Part shown: piece after piece, positions 1 through 7,831 of the stretch
How the letters are laid out: each line of letters begins with the position of its first letter
Numbering within the stretch: position 1 is the stretch's first letter
Assembly: GCA_028285415.1 (NCBI GenBank)
Contig: JANQPF010000003.1
Location: 124,001-188,000, forward strand
Direction: 5' to 3'
Source of the DNA: Pseudomonadales bacterium
GTDB taxonomy: Bacteria; Pseudomonadota; Gammaproteobacteria; Pseudomonadales; Azotimanducaceae
Length of the DNA stretch: 64,000 nucleotides
Position numbers and translations under genes: made by a program
The notes under the pieces: model-generated
What the model was told of the DNA's origin: nothing
Database searches by the model: none
The model's input: only the letters and a program-made list of their open reading frames with translations

Positions 1-53
1 AGGCGGTAGTTTGCCGCCAGAGCCGACCGCGAAACGATCAGCCGGTTGGACAT
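1..53 (-). CDS. Probable alanine racemase, N-terminus only (runs off the left edge)
   Basis: An ATG lies 1 base past the TAG stop of the cytochrome gene on the same strand, and 17 codons are visible before the window edge. They read MSNRLIVSRSALAANYR. The pattern of an Ile-x-x-x-x-Leu-x-x-Asn-Tyr start resembles the first strand and helix of fold-III PLP racemases such as alanine racemase, which makes D-alanine for peptidoglycan. Only 17 residues are available, so the family call is tentative. The tight spacing suggests co-transcription with the upstream cytochrome gene. Confidence 0.4.
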   Translation of the reverse strand, partial: MSNRLIVSRSALAANYR

Positions 54-54
54 G

Positions 55-693
55 CTACTCAATCAGCGTGTTGATATAGGCAACCACGTCGTTGATTGAC
101 TGATCGTCCGTCAGCGTTGCCACCATGGGACGCATCTGCCGACCGCCGTGGTCGCTGTCGTGATACCCGCGCTGTCCAGCCTTGAACTTCTTGATCTGGC
201 TCACGAGGTACCAGTCGTTCTGGCCGGCCAGGCGGGGGCCCGCCATGGCTTCGATACCCTGAGCTTTATCGCCGTGGCACGCGGCACAAACCGCATAGAG
301 CGCTTTGCCTTTCTCGACATCACCCGTCACGGTCAAGGCCGGCGGCTCGTCGGGGAACGTTGCGACGTAGGCAGCGAGATTGGCCAGCGCTTCGTCACCT
401 TTAAGCTGCGGTCCTTTGGCCATGGCGCCCATCTGCATGCCCTGCATGTCGCCAGGGGCGGTGCCGCGCGCGTCGGTCTGAAAGAGCTGCATCTGTTTGA
501 TCAGGTACCAGGTTTCCTGGCCGGCAAGCTTCGGCGCGTTCATCGCCTGGTTACCCTGGCCGGTGGGTCCATGGCACGCCGTGCACACCGGATAAAGACC
601 TTTCCCGGCCGCGGCGTCTCCAGCCAGCGCTGTCGGACCTGCAAGCCCGGCCACTGCCACCAGCAATACGTGGATCCATCGAAACTGCTTCAT
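55..693 (-). CDS. Diheme c-type cytochrome, cytochrome c4-like
   Basis: This is a periplasmic electron carrier of 212 residues. A Sec signal peptide covers about residues 1-24 and ends in TALA. Two haem c sites follow, CTACH at 37-41 and CAACH at 136-140, one in each of two homologous cytochrome domains. Met-rich stretches after each site (about 84-91 and near the C-terminus, RQMRPM) can supply the axial Met ligands. Size, two-domain repeat and signal peptide match cytochrome c4, which hands electrons from the bc1 complex to terminal oxidases. A second c4-like gene lies at 56835-57473, so this is one of two paralogues. A probable alanine racemase gene follows on the same strand. Confidence 0.85.
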   Translation of the reverse strand: MKQFRWIHVLLVAVAGLAGPTALAGDAAAGKGLYPVCTACHGPTGQGNQAMNAPKLAGQETWYLIKQMQLFQTDARGTAPGDMQGMQMGAMAKGPQLKGDEALANLAAYVATFPDEPPALTVTGDVEKGKALYAVCAACHGDKAQGIEAMAGPRLAGQNDWYLVSQIKKFKAGQRGYHDSDHGGRQMRPMVATLTDDQSINDVVAYINTLIE

Positions 694-726
694 AACACAA
701 GTTTTCCTTTTTCAAGTTGGGCCCGA

Positions 727-785
727 GCGCATTGAATGCGCCCTTCATGCTCCCCAGGAACATGCCACACAAGGACATGCCACAC
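727..785. promoter_or_regulatory. Palindrome and 15-bp-phased direct repeats upstream of the cytochrome gene
   Basis: In the 156-bp gap before the leftward cytochrome gene, GCGCAT-TGA-ATGCGC (727-741) is a perfect inverted repeat. The 11-mer ACATGCCACAC then occurs twice, at 760-770 and 775-785, one and a half helical turns apart. Such phased repeats often bind a transcription factor. No factor is identified here and no clear -10/-35 pair was recognised. Confidence 0.35.
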
Positions 786-849
786 GCATGTGACGACACC
801 GCATCCGCTTCTGCGGTGCAGCGCCGAGCCCCCAGCCAGCTATAGGATT

Positions 850-1050
850 CTAGACGTCAGAACGGCGCCAGAACGCTAAACGAAATCGAGTCCCCGAACG
901 CCTGTCTGTCTGTCGACGGTCTTCGACCAGACGGTCACGGCGCGCCCTGTACTCGAACAGACCGCGCGCGCTACGGCGGCGATCTTCACCCCTGCGCTCG
1001 CTTTCGGAGCGCCTGTTCAGAGTTTCGGACGGTGATGGATCTGTTTCCAT
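850..1050 (-). CDS. Small arginine-rich hypothetical protein
   Basis: The ORF encodes 66 residues from the ATG at 1050. A TTG ten codons upstream (1080) is also open but less likely. The protein is dominated by Arg/Glu/Asp repeats such as RRSESERRGEDRR and EDRRQTDRRSG, a low-complexity pattern seen in many small gammaproteobacterial proteins of unknown role. It has no signal peptide and no membrane segment. The high charge would fit nucleic-acid binding, but that is only a guess. The gene sits alone between the cytochrome promoter region and a strong hairpin at 1090-1124. It is short and compositionally biased, so a non-coding origin cannot be excluded. Confidence 0.45.
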   Translation of the reverse strand: METDPSPSETLNRRSESERRGEDRRRSARGLFEYRARRDRLVEDRRQTDRRSGTRFRLAFWRRSDV

Positions 1051-1089
1051 AACCCCATCGGGACCTTCAAAACGCGCCAAATAATAGCG

Positions 1090-1124
1090 GCACCTTCCCG
1101 CAAAGTAAAAATTGCGGGCGGTGC
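1090..1124. terminator. Hairpin 3' of the coiled-coil/HhH gene
   Basis: CCCGCAA (1097-1103) pairs perfectly with TTGCGGG (1112-1118) around an 8-nt A-rich loop. Outer arms GCACC (1090-1094) and GGTGC (1120-1124) extend the stem past a small bulge. It lies about 40 bp past the stop of the leftward gene at 1165. No clean U-run follows on the minus strand, so it may be a Rho-assisted terminator or an RNA-stabilising hairpin. Confidence 0.45.
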
Positions 1125-1164
1125 AGAAGACGAAGGTAACTTGCCTAACGAGGCGAGGGGATGG

Positions 1165-3555
1165 CTACTGTTTGAGGACCGCTTTGGCCTGTGCTACCCA
1201 GTCGTCACGAACCACGCGGGCGCGGAAGCCATGCAGCACGTGGCTTTCGTCATCCAGCGCGTCGACGTCGAGCTCGGCAATCTGCTGCAGACTCGTGACT
1301 CCGAGCTCAGCCAGCTGTTCGGCAACCTTCTCGCCGATGCCTTTGAGCACGGTGAGATCGTCTGACGATTTTCCGGACTTCTCGTTCTTAAGCTTATCGC
1401 GCAGTCGCTTATTTTCTTCACGCACGTCGTTCAGCTGCTGGTTGAGAATCATGACAACGTTTTCATCCTGGGCGGATTCAGCCTGCTGCTGCCGCCAGCG
1501 CAGGTTGTCCAGCTCTTCGGTGCGTTCGCGCAGCAGCTGCTCGAGCTCCCGCAGCTTCTCGGTGTCTGCCGGGCCGGGTGATGACGCATCTTCTGACTGC
1601 GCTGACTTTTCCGCCCGTTCGGACTCTGCGAGGCGCGCTTCGGTCTTTTCCAGCGCATCGTGCAGGTAGCTGATTTCCTCGCGCAGCGTACGATTTTCTT
1701 TGTCCGCAGACTTCAGGTCTTTCGCAGCCTGCTGCTGAGCCTCGGAAAGTTCCACTTCCAGCTCGCTCATGAGGTTCTGCTGGGTGCTGAGCTTGTCTTC
1801 GAGCGAGCGCGCGTGCTCCTGGAAGGTTTCCACGCGATGCAACGCTTCCTTCAGCTCCTGGCCGAGCTGCTCGGTGCTCTGCTGTACGAGCGCTTCCTGA
1901 CCCGCTGCCTGCTGCTTCTCAGCCTCGAGCTCGCGCACGATCGCGGCACGCTCGTCGAGGTTCGATTTCAATCGCACATTGTCTTCTTCAAGCTCGCTCA
2001 CCCGGTTGGCGAGATGGCGCCGCTCTTCTTCACGCTGGGAATGGCTGTCCTGAGCCTGGCCCACCACGTCCGAGAGGCGGCTGATTTCAGCGTCCAGCTC
2101 TTGCTGCTTGGCTGCCGCCGCGGCGGTGACTTCGTTGACCTGCCGCAGGAGATCTTCTTCGTTGGCCAGGTGTTTTTCCTGTTCACCCTGCAACGTCTCG
2201 AGGCGGTCGTTCTGCTGCGCGTTCGCGTTGCGCATCTCGTCCGCTTCGTCTTCAAGTGCCGCCAGCGCTTCGCGGAGCTCACCCACCTGGGCTTCGAGGT
2301 CCACGCGGCGGTGCTCCGCCACGCTCTGCTCGGCGGCGGCTTTTTCTTCCTGGACGCGCGCTTCGTTTCTCGCGTCGTCGCGTTCAGCTTTGGCGGATTC
2401 GAGCTCCGCTGTCATCGCCTCGAGCTCGGTCGTCTGCTCGGCTTTTTCTTTGCGAAGGTTTGCCAACTCGTCCGATAGGACATCGCGCTCTGCCTCGAGG
2501 CTGCCTGCGCGGCTGTCGAGTCTCTGCAGATCCGAGCGCTGCTCGTTCAGCTCTTTGTCGAGAGACTCCGCGTGGGCGCGGGCTTTCTCCAAAGCCTCAT
2601 CGTGTCCAGCCTCGGCTTCGCGGAGCGCTGCGATCGTTTCGTCTTTCGCATCGAGCATCTCCGCAAGCTGATTCTGTTCCTGGTCCGCCGCCTGCATGGC
2701 GCTGCTGTAACGCTGGTCTTCCTCCACGAGGCGGGCTTCGAGCGCCGCTATGCGTGTTTCGGTGTCTTTCAGCGCGGACGCCTTCTCTTCGAGACTGCTG
2801 AGCAGCGCGCCTTTCTCCTCGCGCTCTTGCTCGAGCGTCCGTTCACCGTCGGTGACGCTTCTGTTGGCCGCTTCGAGATTCTGCTCGAGCGTGCTGCGCG
2901 CTTCCGCCGCGGCCGTCAGCTGGCTGCGGAGTTCGTCGCCCTGACTGGCAAGCTGCGCAAGCTCCTGTCCCAGAGTATCAATCTGCTTGTTCGCAAACTC
3001 GGTCGTCTCTGCGAGCTTTTCGTTGCGTACCTTGAGGCTCTCTGCTTCGCGTTCGGCGCGTTGCAGCGCTTCCGTGTGATCGGCGCGCAGCGATTCGGTC
3101 TCCGCCTGAAACTTCTGACGCTCTTCTTCCAGTTTGGAGGACGTGCGTTCCCCTTCGGAAACGGCTGCGTCCAGAGAGCTCGTGACGGACTGCCATTTGT
3201 CGCGCCAGCTCTGACTTTCAGCCTGCGCGGTTTCCAGGTCCAGTTTGAGCGTGGCGAGTTCCGAGGTTGCGGTGCGGTGGCGCTCGTTCAGCTGTTCCAC
3301 CTGCTGCTGCAGATCGCTGATGAGCTCATCCCGGGCAGCAAGACGCGCATCGGAGCTGCCGCCATCGGTGCTGGGGCTTTGAGTCTGCGCCTGGCGCAGC
3401 TCGTCGCGAACCCGCGCAAGCTCTTCCGTCCGCTCGCGCAGCGCGGCCGCCAGTTTCGGCACCCGTTCCTGCCATTTGGCAACTTCCGCCTGCAGCGCCG
3501 CTACGTCGACATCTGGCGTTTCAAGTGGCTCCTGGGCTTGACCGTCTATACGCAT
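1165..3555 (-). CDS. Long coiled-coil protein with C-terminal helix-hairpin-helix domain
   Basis: The protein has 796 residues. From about residue 15 to 720 it is almost continuous heptad-type coiled coil, rich in Glu, Gln, Ala, Leu and Arg with hardly any Pro or Gly, resembling SMC or myosin rods but without ATPase heads. After a short Lys/Ser linker, the last 65 or so residues form a helix-hairpin-helix module (DDLTVLKGIGEKVAEQL), the kind found at the end of polymerase/RuvA-like DNA binders and in small HhH 'flap endonuclease-like' domains. No signal peptide or membrane segment is visible. A cytoplasmic, possibly nucleoid-associated scaffold is an inference. Start: ATG at 3555 preceded by CAGGTAA. 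The role is unknown. Confidence 0.7.
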   Translation of the reverse strand: MRIDGQAQEPLETPDVDVAALQAEVAKWQERVPKLAAALRERTEELARVRDELRQAQTQSPSTDGGSSDARLAARDELISDLQQQVEQLNERHRTATSELATLKLDLETAQAESQSWRDKWQSVTSSLDAAVSEGERTSSKLEEERQKFQAETESLRADHTEALQRAEREAESLKVRNEKLAETTEFANKQIDTLGQELAQLASQGDELRSQLTAAAEARSTLEQNLEAANRSVTDGERTLEQEREEKGALLSSLEEKASALKDTETRIAALEARLVEEDQRYSSAMQAADQEQNQLAEMLDAKDETIAALREAEAGHDEALEKARAHAESLDKELNEQRSDLQRLDSRAGSLEAERDVLSDELANLRKEKAEQTTELEAMTAELESAKAERDDARNEARVQEEKAAAEQSVAEHRRVDLEAQVGELREALAALEDEADEMRNANAQQNDRLETLQGEQEKHLANEEDLLRQVNEVTAAAAAKQQELDAEISRLSDVVGQAQDSHSQREEERRHLANRVSELEEDNVRLKSNLDERAAIVRELEAEKQQAAGQEALVQQSTEQLGQELKEALHRVETFQEHARSLEDKLSTQQNLMSELEVELSEAQQQAAKDLKSADKENRTLREEISYLHDALEKTEARLAESERAEKSAQSEDASSPGPADTEKLRELEQLLRERTEELDNLRWRQQQAESAQDENVVMILNQQLNDVREENKRLRDKLKNEKSGKSSDDLTVLKGIGEKVAEQLAELGVTSLQQIAELDVDALDDESHVLHGFRARVVRDDWVAQAKAVLKQ

Positions 3556-3707
3556 TTACCTGTGGGTCCATTCACATCAGTCACAGCGAAACAGCAAGCT
3601 ACCGTATAAACGGCTGAAGTTATGTGAACTGCGTAAGCTTTTGAGACCTGATTCACTTTTACGGCGTTAAAGCGTGACGAACGCCAAATAAGGTATGCTC
3701 GCCGCCC

Positions 3708-4802
3708 ATGGCAAGAAAACGACCTTCCGCAGCCTGCGGCCAGCTGGTGACCCTGCAACATGAGTCGCGGGTCCTCAAGGACAATCCTCTCGGCGACCCT
3801 TACGTACGCGAAGTTTCGATCTACCTGCCGCCGCAGTATGCCGACGCCCGGCGCGTCAATCGGCGTTTTCCGGTGCTCTTCGACCTGGTCGGCTACACCG
3901 GATCCGGGCAGAGCCATACCAACTGGAAAAACTTCGAAGAGAACGTGCCCGAAAAGCTCGACCGCCTCATCGATAGCGGACGCATGCCGCCGGCCATTGT
4001 GGTGTTTCCGGACTGCTTCACCGCGCTTGGCGGCAACCAGTACGTCAATACGAGCGCCATGGGTCGCTACGCCGACTACCTGACCCGCGAGCTCATACGC
4101 TATGTCGACGCCGAGTTCCGCACGTTCGCCGAGCGCAATCACCGCGGCTGCTTTGGCAAATCTTCCGGTGGCTACGGCGCGATGATTCACGGCATGAAAT
4201 ACCCCGAGTACTGGGGCGCCATCGCCAACCATTCGGGTGACGCCTACTTCGACTTCGTCTACAAAGCCGAATGGCCGGCCGTGCTGACGGCGCTGCAGCG
4301 TTTCGCCGAGCCCGCGCTAAAACCCGGCGCGCGACGGCGCAGTGCCGGTCAGGCACGACCCGGCTTCGACGACGGCCGCGTCCGCCGCTTTCTCGACTAC
4401 TGCTGGAGCACCGCAAAACTATCCGGCAGCGACATTACGGTCCTCATGATGGTGTGCATGGCAGCAACGTACGATCCGGACCCACGGGCGCCGAACGGAT
4501 TCCGCCTGCCTTACGATCTGGAAACCGGCGCGCTCATCGACAGACGCTGGCAAGCCTGGCTGAAACACGACCCCGTACATCTGGTTGCCAAGTATCGGAA
4601 AAACCTCAAGTCCCTACGTGGGATTTACGTCGACTGCGGCTGGCGTGATCAATACCACATTCACTTCGGCAGCCGTCAGCTGGCGGCGGCGTTGAACAAA
4701 CACGGCGTCGCGCACCGCTACGAAGAGTTCAACGATACCCACAGCGGTATCGACTACCGCATGGACATCTCACTGCCGTATCTGGCGAAACGCCTGAGCT
4801 GA
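3708..4802 (+). CDS. Alpha/beta hydrolase of the esterase D / enterochelin esterase type
   Basis: This 364-residue serine esterase is predicted to be cytoplasmic, since no signal peptide is visible. The opening segment REVSIYLPPQY and the following FPVLFDLVGYTG are typical of the esterase-D-like group (feruloyl, S-formylglutathione and Fes-type esterases). The nucleophile elbow reads G150-K-S152-S-G154 (GxSxG). A C-terminal His in the DTHSGIDY segment can complete the triad. The substrate is unknown. No Shine-Dalgarno is evident in front of the ATG, so translation may be leaderless or the start may lie elsewhere. The gene stands alone, divergent from the coiled-coil gene and convergent with the SDR gene, 3 bp away. 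Confidence 0.75.
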   Translation: MARKRPSAACGQLVTLQHESRVLKDNPLGDPYVREVSIYLPPQYADARRVNRRFPVLFDLVGYTGSGQSHTNWKNFEENVPEKLDRLIDSGRMPPAIVVFPDCFTALGGNQYVNTSAMGRYADYLTRELIRYVDAEFRTFAERNHRGCFGKSSGGYGAMIHGMKYPEYWGAIANHSGDAYFDFVYKAEWPAVLTALQRFAEPALKPGARRRSAGQARPGFDDGRVRRFLDYCWSTAKLSGSDITVLMMVCMAATYDPDPRAPNGFRLPYDLETGALIDRRWQAWLKHDPVHLVAKYRKNLKSLRGIYVDCGWRDQYHIHFGSRQLAAALNKHGVAHRYEEFNDTHSGIDYRMDISLPYLAKRLS

Positions 4803-4805
4803 CTG

Positions 4806-5717
4806 TCAGGCGAGCACCGCCTTCAGCATCTCATCGAGACCGGTCAGCGAATCGATGCCGAGCGCGTCGAGCGCCGCCTGTGGGTCGATCTCATCGTCAT
4901 GGTCCAGAACGCCAAGCATCGCAGGCGTGACCGGCGGGTTGGCCAGCAGTGTCGCCATTACCCACGCTATGCTCATGCCAACGCTGATGGGCAAAGAAAT
5001 GACCAGCGGCTCCGGCATGCCGAGCACGTGCGCAGCCCGCAGCGTCAGTGCCCTGCGTGTCAGCACCTCAGGACCGCCGAGATCCAGCGAGGTATTGAGG
5101 CAGCTCGTCCCGGCCGCCTTGATGGCGCGTACGACGTCACCCGCATAAATCGGCTGCTCGAGGCTGTCCGCCCGGAAGGTGAAACTGCGCGCGCTGCGCG
5201 CCCGCTTGCCGAGCGCAAAGCTTGCGTAGTCCCCTTCGCCGAGGACCATCGGCACTCTGAGCACACAGCAGGGCGTTGCGCCGGCGCGGCAGATGGCTTC
5301 GGCCCGGCCTTTCGATGCGAGACATGCATTGTCCTCACCCGGCGTCGAGCCGACGATCGACATGTACGTCAGATGGGCAACTGTCGAGCCGTCCAGCGCC
5401 CGGGTCAGCGCCTCGCAGCTTGCCTCGTGCGCATCCGTGTAGGTGGCGCTGCGGGTTTCTTTGAGAATGCCGACGAGATGCACCGCGCGATCGCATCCGG
5501 CGGCGGCACCGCGCAGCGCCTCGACGTCGTGATAGTCGACAATCTGTATGCTGAGCCGTGACGCTGCCGCGGCATCGAGGCTGATGTCGCGGATGGTGGC
5601 CGCAGCGCGCTCGCTGCGAACGACCGCTTTGACTTCCGTGGCAGGATCTTCGAGCAGTACCTCGATCAGACGCTTCCCTAGATTGCCGTTTGCGCCGGTA
5701 ATCAGCCAAGTGGGCAT
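4806..5717 (-). CDS. NmrA-like / SDR-family NAD(P)-binding protein
   Basis: The protein has 303 residues, counted from the ATG at 5717. That start is chosen because the Rossmann motif ITGANGNLGKRL begins at residue 5 and an AGGGAAAG ribosome site precedes it; the ORF stays open a further 28 codons. The Gly-rich loop GANGNLG binds NAD(P). Downstream text (HLVGILKET, LRVPMVLGEGDYA, GDVVRAI) follows the atypical-SDR / NmrA / QorB-like group, which includes quinone reductases and NADP sensors. It lacks the classical Tyr-x-x-x-Lys in an obvious place, which is common in NmrA-type members. It may be catalytic or a redox sensor. Confidence 0.7.
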   Translation of the reverse strand: MPTWLITGANGNLGKRLIEVLLEDPATEVKAVVRSERAAATIRDISLDAAAASRLSIQIVDYHDVEALRGAAAGCDRAVHLVGILKETRSATYTDAHEASCEALTRALDGSTVAHLTYMSIVGSTPGEDNACLASKGRAEAICRAGATPCCVLRVPMVLGEGDYASFALGKRARSARSFTFRADSLEQPIYAGDVVRAIKAAGTSCLNTSLDLGGPEVLTRRALTLRAAHVLGMPEPLVISLPISVGMSIAWVMATLLANPPVTPAMLGVLDHDDEIDPQAALDALGIDSLTGLDEMLKAVLA

Positions 5718-5819
5718 GTATTTTCTTTCCCTGCTGTTCGTGATTTCCTGGATGTGCCTTCTTTGCCGCTGTCGCTTGCAGTAGCATAAGCTCAATAACA
5801 ATATCTTGGGGGAACACCA

Positions 5820-6266
5820 ATGCGCAACGCGGCTGTCGGCGTTCTTTGCTGTGCTCTAACGTGCGCATGTTCCGGACCTGTAGGCCCTATTGCCGGGGGG
5901 GCGTTGGAAGGCACTCCAATGCCATGGCCGGAGAACTGGGAGTTCACCGACAGCGTCGAAAACGTGCTTCTCGAGACGAACTCCACCGAGGATCCTTACT
6001 CCGTCACGCTCTGGTGCGCGCAGGACAGCGGCAACCTGTACATTGCCGCCGCCGACGAGAGCAGCCAGTGGGTGGTCAACATGAGGGCGGACTCCCGTGT
6101 GCTACTCAGCATCGAAGGCAAGCTTGTCGAGGGACGTACCAGTACCGTGAGCAACACGGACGAAATCCGTCGCGTCATCCAGGCCTATCTGGTCAAGTAC
6201 GAGATCGAGAAGGAAGAGTATTTTGTGGAAGAGGATGGCGTCCTTTTCCGCTTCGATCGCCGCTGA
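5820..6266 (+). CDS. Small exported protein, DUF2255-like split-barrel fold
   Basis: The protein has 148 residues. The N-terminus MRNAAVGVLCCALTCACSG looks like a short lipoprotein or Sec signal, although the cysteine context is not a canonical lipobox. The rest (ENVLLETNSTEDPYSVTLW, GNLYIAAADESSQWV, RADSRVLLSIEGK) resembles DUF2255 / flavin-reductase-like split-barrel proteins, which sometimes bind F420 or flavin. No cofactor site can be assigned by eye. The stop lies 2 bp before the GTG of the downstream CDP-alcohol phosphatidyltransferase gene, so the two are likely translated from one mRNA. The function is unknown. Confidence 0.6.
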   Translation: MRNAAVGVLCCALTCACSGPVGPIAGGALEGTPMPWPENWEFTDSVENVLLETNSTEDPYSVTLWCAQDSGNLYIAAADESSQWVVNMRADSRVLLSIEGKLVEGRTSTVSNTDEIRRVIQAYLVKYEIEKEEYFVEEDGVLFRFDRR

Positions 6267-6268
6267 CC

Positions 6269-6835
6269 GTGCCTGAACCACGCTCCACCACTTCGATCTG
6301 GTTTACGTGGGCAAATCTGTTAACCGCTGTCAGGCTGGTGCTGATTCCACCAACCTGCTGGCTCATTCTCGAAGCGCACTGGCTATGGGCGGCACTGCTG
6401 TTCACCGCGGCGGCGACTTCCGACTACTTCGATGGCAGGGTAGCGCGGCGTCTCAACCAGACGAGCCCGGCCGGCGGTCTCTTCGATCACGCCACCGATG
6501 CCTTGTACGTTACCGGCGGCTGCTGGGCGCTGGCTGAGGCCGGCTTCATCAATCCATACCTGCCCTGGCTCATCGCGGCCGCTTTTGTTCAGTACATGCT
6601 CGACTCCCGCGCGCTTGCCGGACACAAGCTGCGCATGAGCACGCTGGGGCGCTACAACGGCATCGCTTACTTTGTGGTCATCGGCACCGGGATCGGCTTG
6701 AACCTGCTTGGGCTGGAGCTGCTGCTACCGGTGCTCTATTGGGGTGCGTGGCTGCTGGTTGCCACGTCACTCGCTTCCATGCTCGATCGCGCCGTCACGT
6801 TGATCCAGCGCGGTTTTTCCTCAAACGGCGACTGA
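6269..6835 (+). CDS. CDP-alcohol phosphatidyltransferase family protein
   Basis: This integral membrane enzyme of 188 residues moves a phosphatidyl group from CDP-diacylglycerol to an alcohol acceptor in phospholipid synthesis (PgsA/Pss-like). The family signature D-G-x2-A-R-x8-G-x3-D-x3-D is intact: D55-G56, A59-R60, G69, D73, D77. Several hydrophobic helices surround it (about 18-50, 78-105, 128-165). The start is a GTG at 6269, 2 bp after the upstream stop; the reading frame stays open further upstream but overlaps the other gene. The acceptor alcohol cannot be read from sequence. The protein is close to the usual length of PgsA (about 180-190). Confidence 0.82.
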   Translation: MPEPRSTTSIWFTWANLLTAVRLVLIPPTCWLILEAHWLWAALLFTAAATSDYFDGRVARRLNQTSPAGGLFDHATDALYVTGGCWALAEAGFINPYLPWLIAAAFVQYMLDSRALAGHKLRMSTLGRYNGIAYFVVIGTGIGLNLLGLELLLPVLYWGAWLLVATSLASMLDRAVTLIQRGFSSNGD

Positions 6836-6847
6836 AGACGAGGCGCC

Positions 6848-7831
6848 TCAGACCAGTCCCGGTTGGTGGCGTTTGAGCTCAACGCGGTTGCCTTCCGGAT
6901 CGATGACATAGACGGAAGGTCCATAACCTTGCGCGCCGTAGATCTCCCCAGCCACGTCGTAGTCCACGTTCATGGCCTGTAAATGAGCTTCTATGGCCGG
7001 TCGGTCGAACGGTGCAACGCGCAGGCAGAAGTGATCCATATTGGCCGCACCCGAAGCGTCTGCGCGGATGATGTCGAGCAGCGCGCCCCCGACCCGAAGC
7101 TGCCACAGAAAGTCTCCGACCGTACGTTCCACCGACACGCCCAGCAGCTGCTCGTAGAACTGAACCAGCTTCTCGGGTGAGGCACTTTTGAGAACGACAT
7201 GATCGAGCGTCACAACCTGAAACGGCAGTCCCGACGGCACGTCAGCGAGACGATGGGCAACGAGGCTCAGGCGATCGTTACCCCAGAAAAGCTCATCCCC
7301 GACGAATACCGACGGCGTACCGAACGCACCGCGGTCAACGGCCTCTACGCAGTTCTGCTCCAGCACGGTTGCCGCCTCGAGACAAGCTTCATCGAACCCG
7401 TTGAGATCGATGCCCTGATCCGCGGCGACGCGACGGACGACGCGCTGGTCGAGTGGCCAGGTGCGGTTGGCAAAAACCTCCTGCGCCAGCGCCCAGGCGT
7501 ATGCGCGCATGTCCCCCCGATCACCCGCGGCAATAACAGCACGGAGCAGCAATTCGACGTCGAATTCGACGTCCTCGGGCTCCGCAAAGGCAACGCCATA
7601 GAACTCCGCCCAGGCTTTGGCGTCACGTTCGCGGTAACCCCAATCGTATTGACCCGATACCGGCGCGCCCGCAAACGGGTCTGCACCCCGCAAAGCACGA
7701 ATCCGCTTCCCATTGACCGGCACCCAGCGAAACTCGACGCCGAAGCGTCGTTCGAGGAGCGGTATCTGCGACGTCGCGAGATAGGAGTATCTGCTGCCCG
7801 TGGAGAAGTAGAAGGTGAGATCAGCTGTCAT
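6848..7831 (-). CDS. Fusion: DsbA-like 2-hydroxychromene-2-carboxylate isomerase + VOC domain
   Basis: The protein has 327 residues. Residues 1-205 match the DsbA-fold HCCA isomerase / GST-kappa family: FYFSTGSRYSYLA at the start with the active-site Ser, and AFGTPSVFVGDELFWGNDRL near the domain end. HCCA isomerase acts in naphthalene-type ring degradation with glutathione. Residues about 210-325 form a vicinal-oxygen-chelate domain (LDHVVLKSASPEKLVQFYE, MDHFCLRV, DPEGNRVELK) with His, His, Glu metal ligands in place, as in glyoxalases and extradiol dioxygenases. The ATG at 7831 overlaps the upstream hydrolase stop as ATGA. The fusion pairs an isomerase with a metal-dependent ring or thiol-adduct enzyme. 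The substrate is unknown. Confidence 0.8.
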   Translation of the reverse strand: MTADLTFYFSTGSRYSYLATSQIPLLERRFGVEFRWVPVNGKRIRALRGADPFAGAPVSGQYDWGYRERDAKAWAEFYGVAFAEPEDVEFDVELLLRAVIAAGDRGDMRAYAWALAQEVFANRTWPLDQRVVRRVAADQGIDLNGFDEACLEAATVLEQNCVEAVDRGAFGTPSVFVGDELFWGNDRLSLVAHRLADVPSGLPFQVVTLDHVVLKSASPEKLVQFYEQLLGVSVERTVGDFLWQLRVGGALLDIIRADASGAANMDHFCLRVAPFDRPAIEAHLQAMNVDYDVAGEIYGAQGYGPSVYVIDPEGNRVELKRHQPGLV

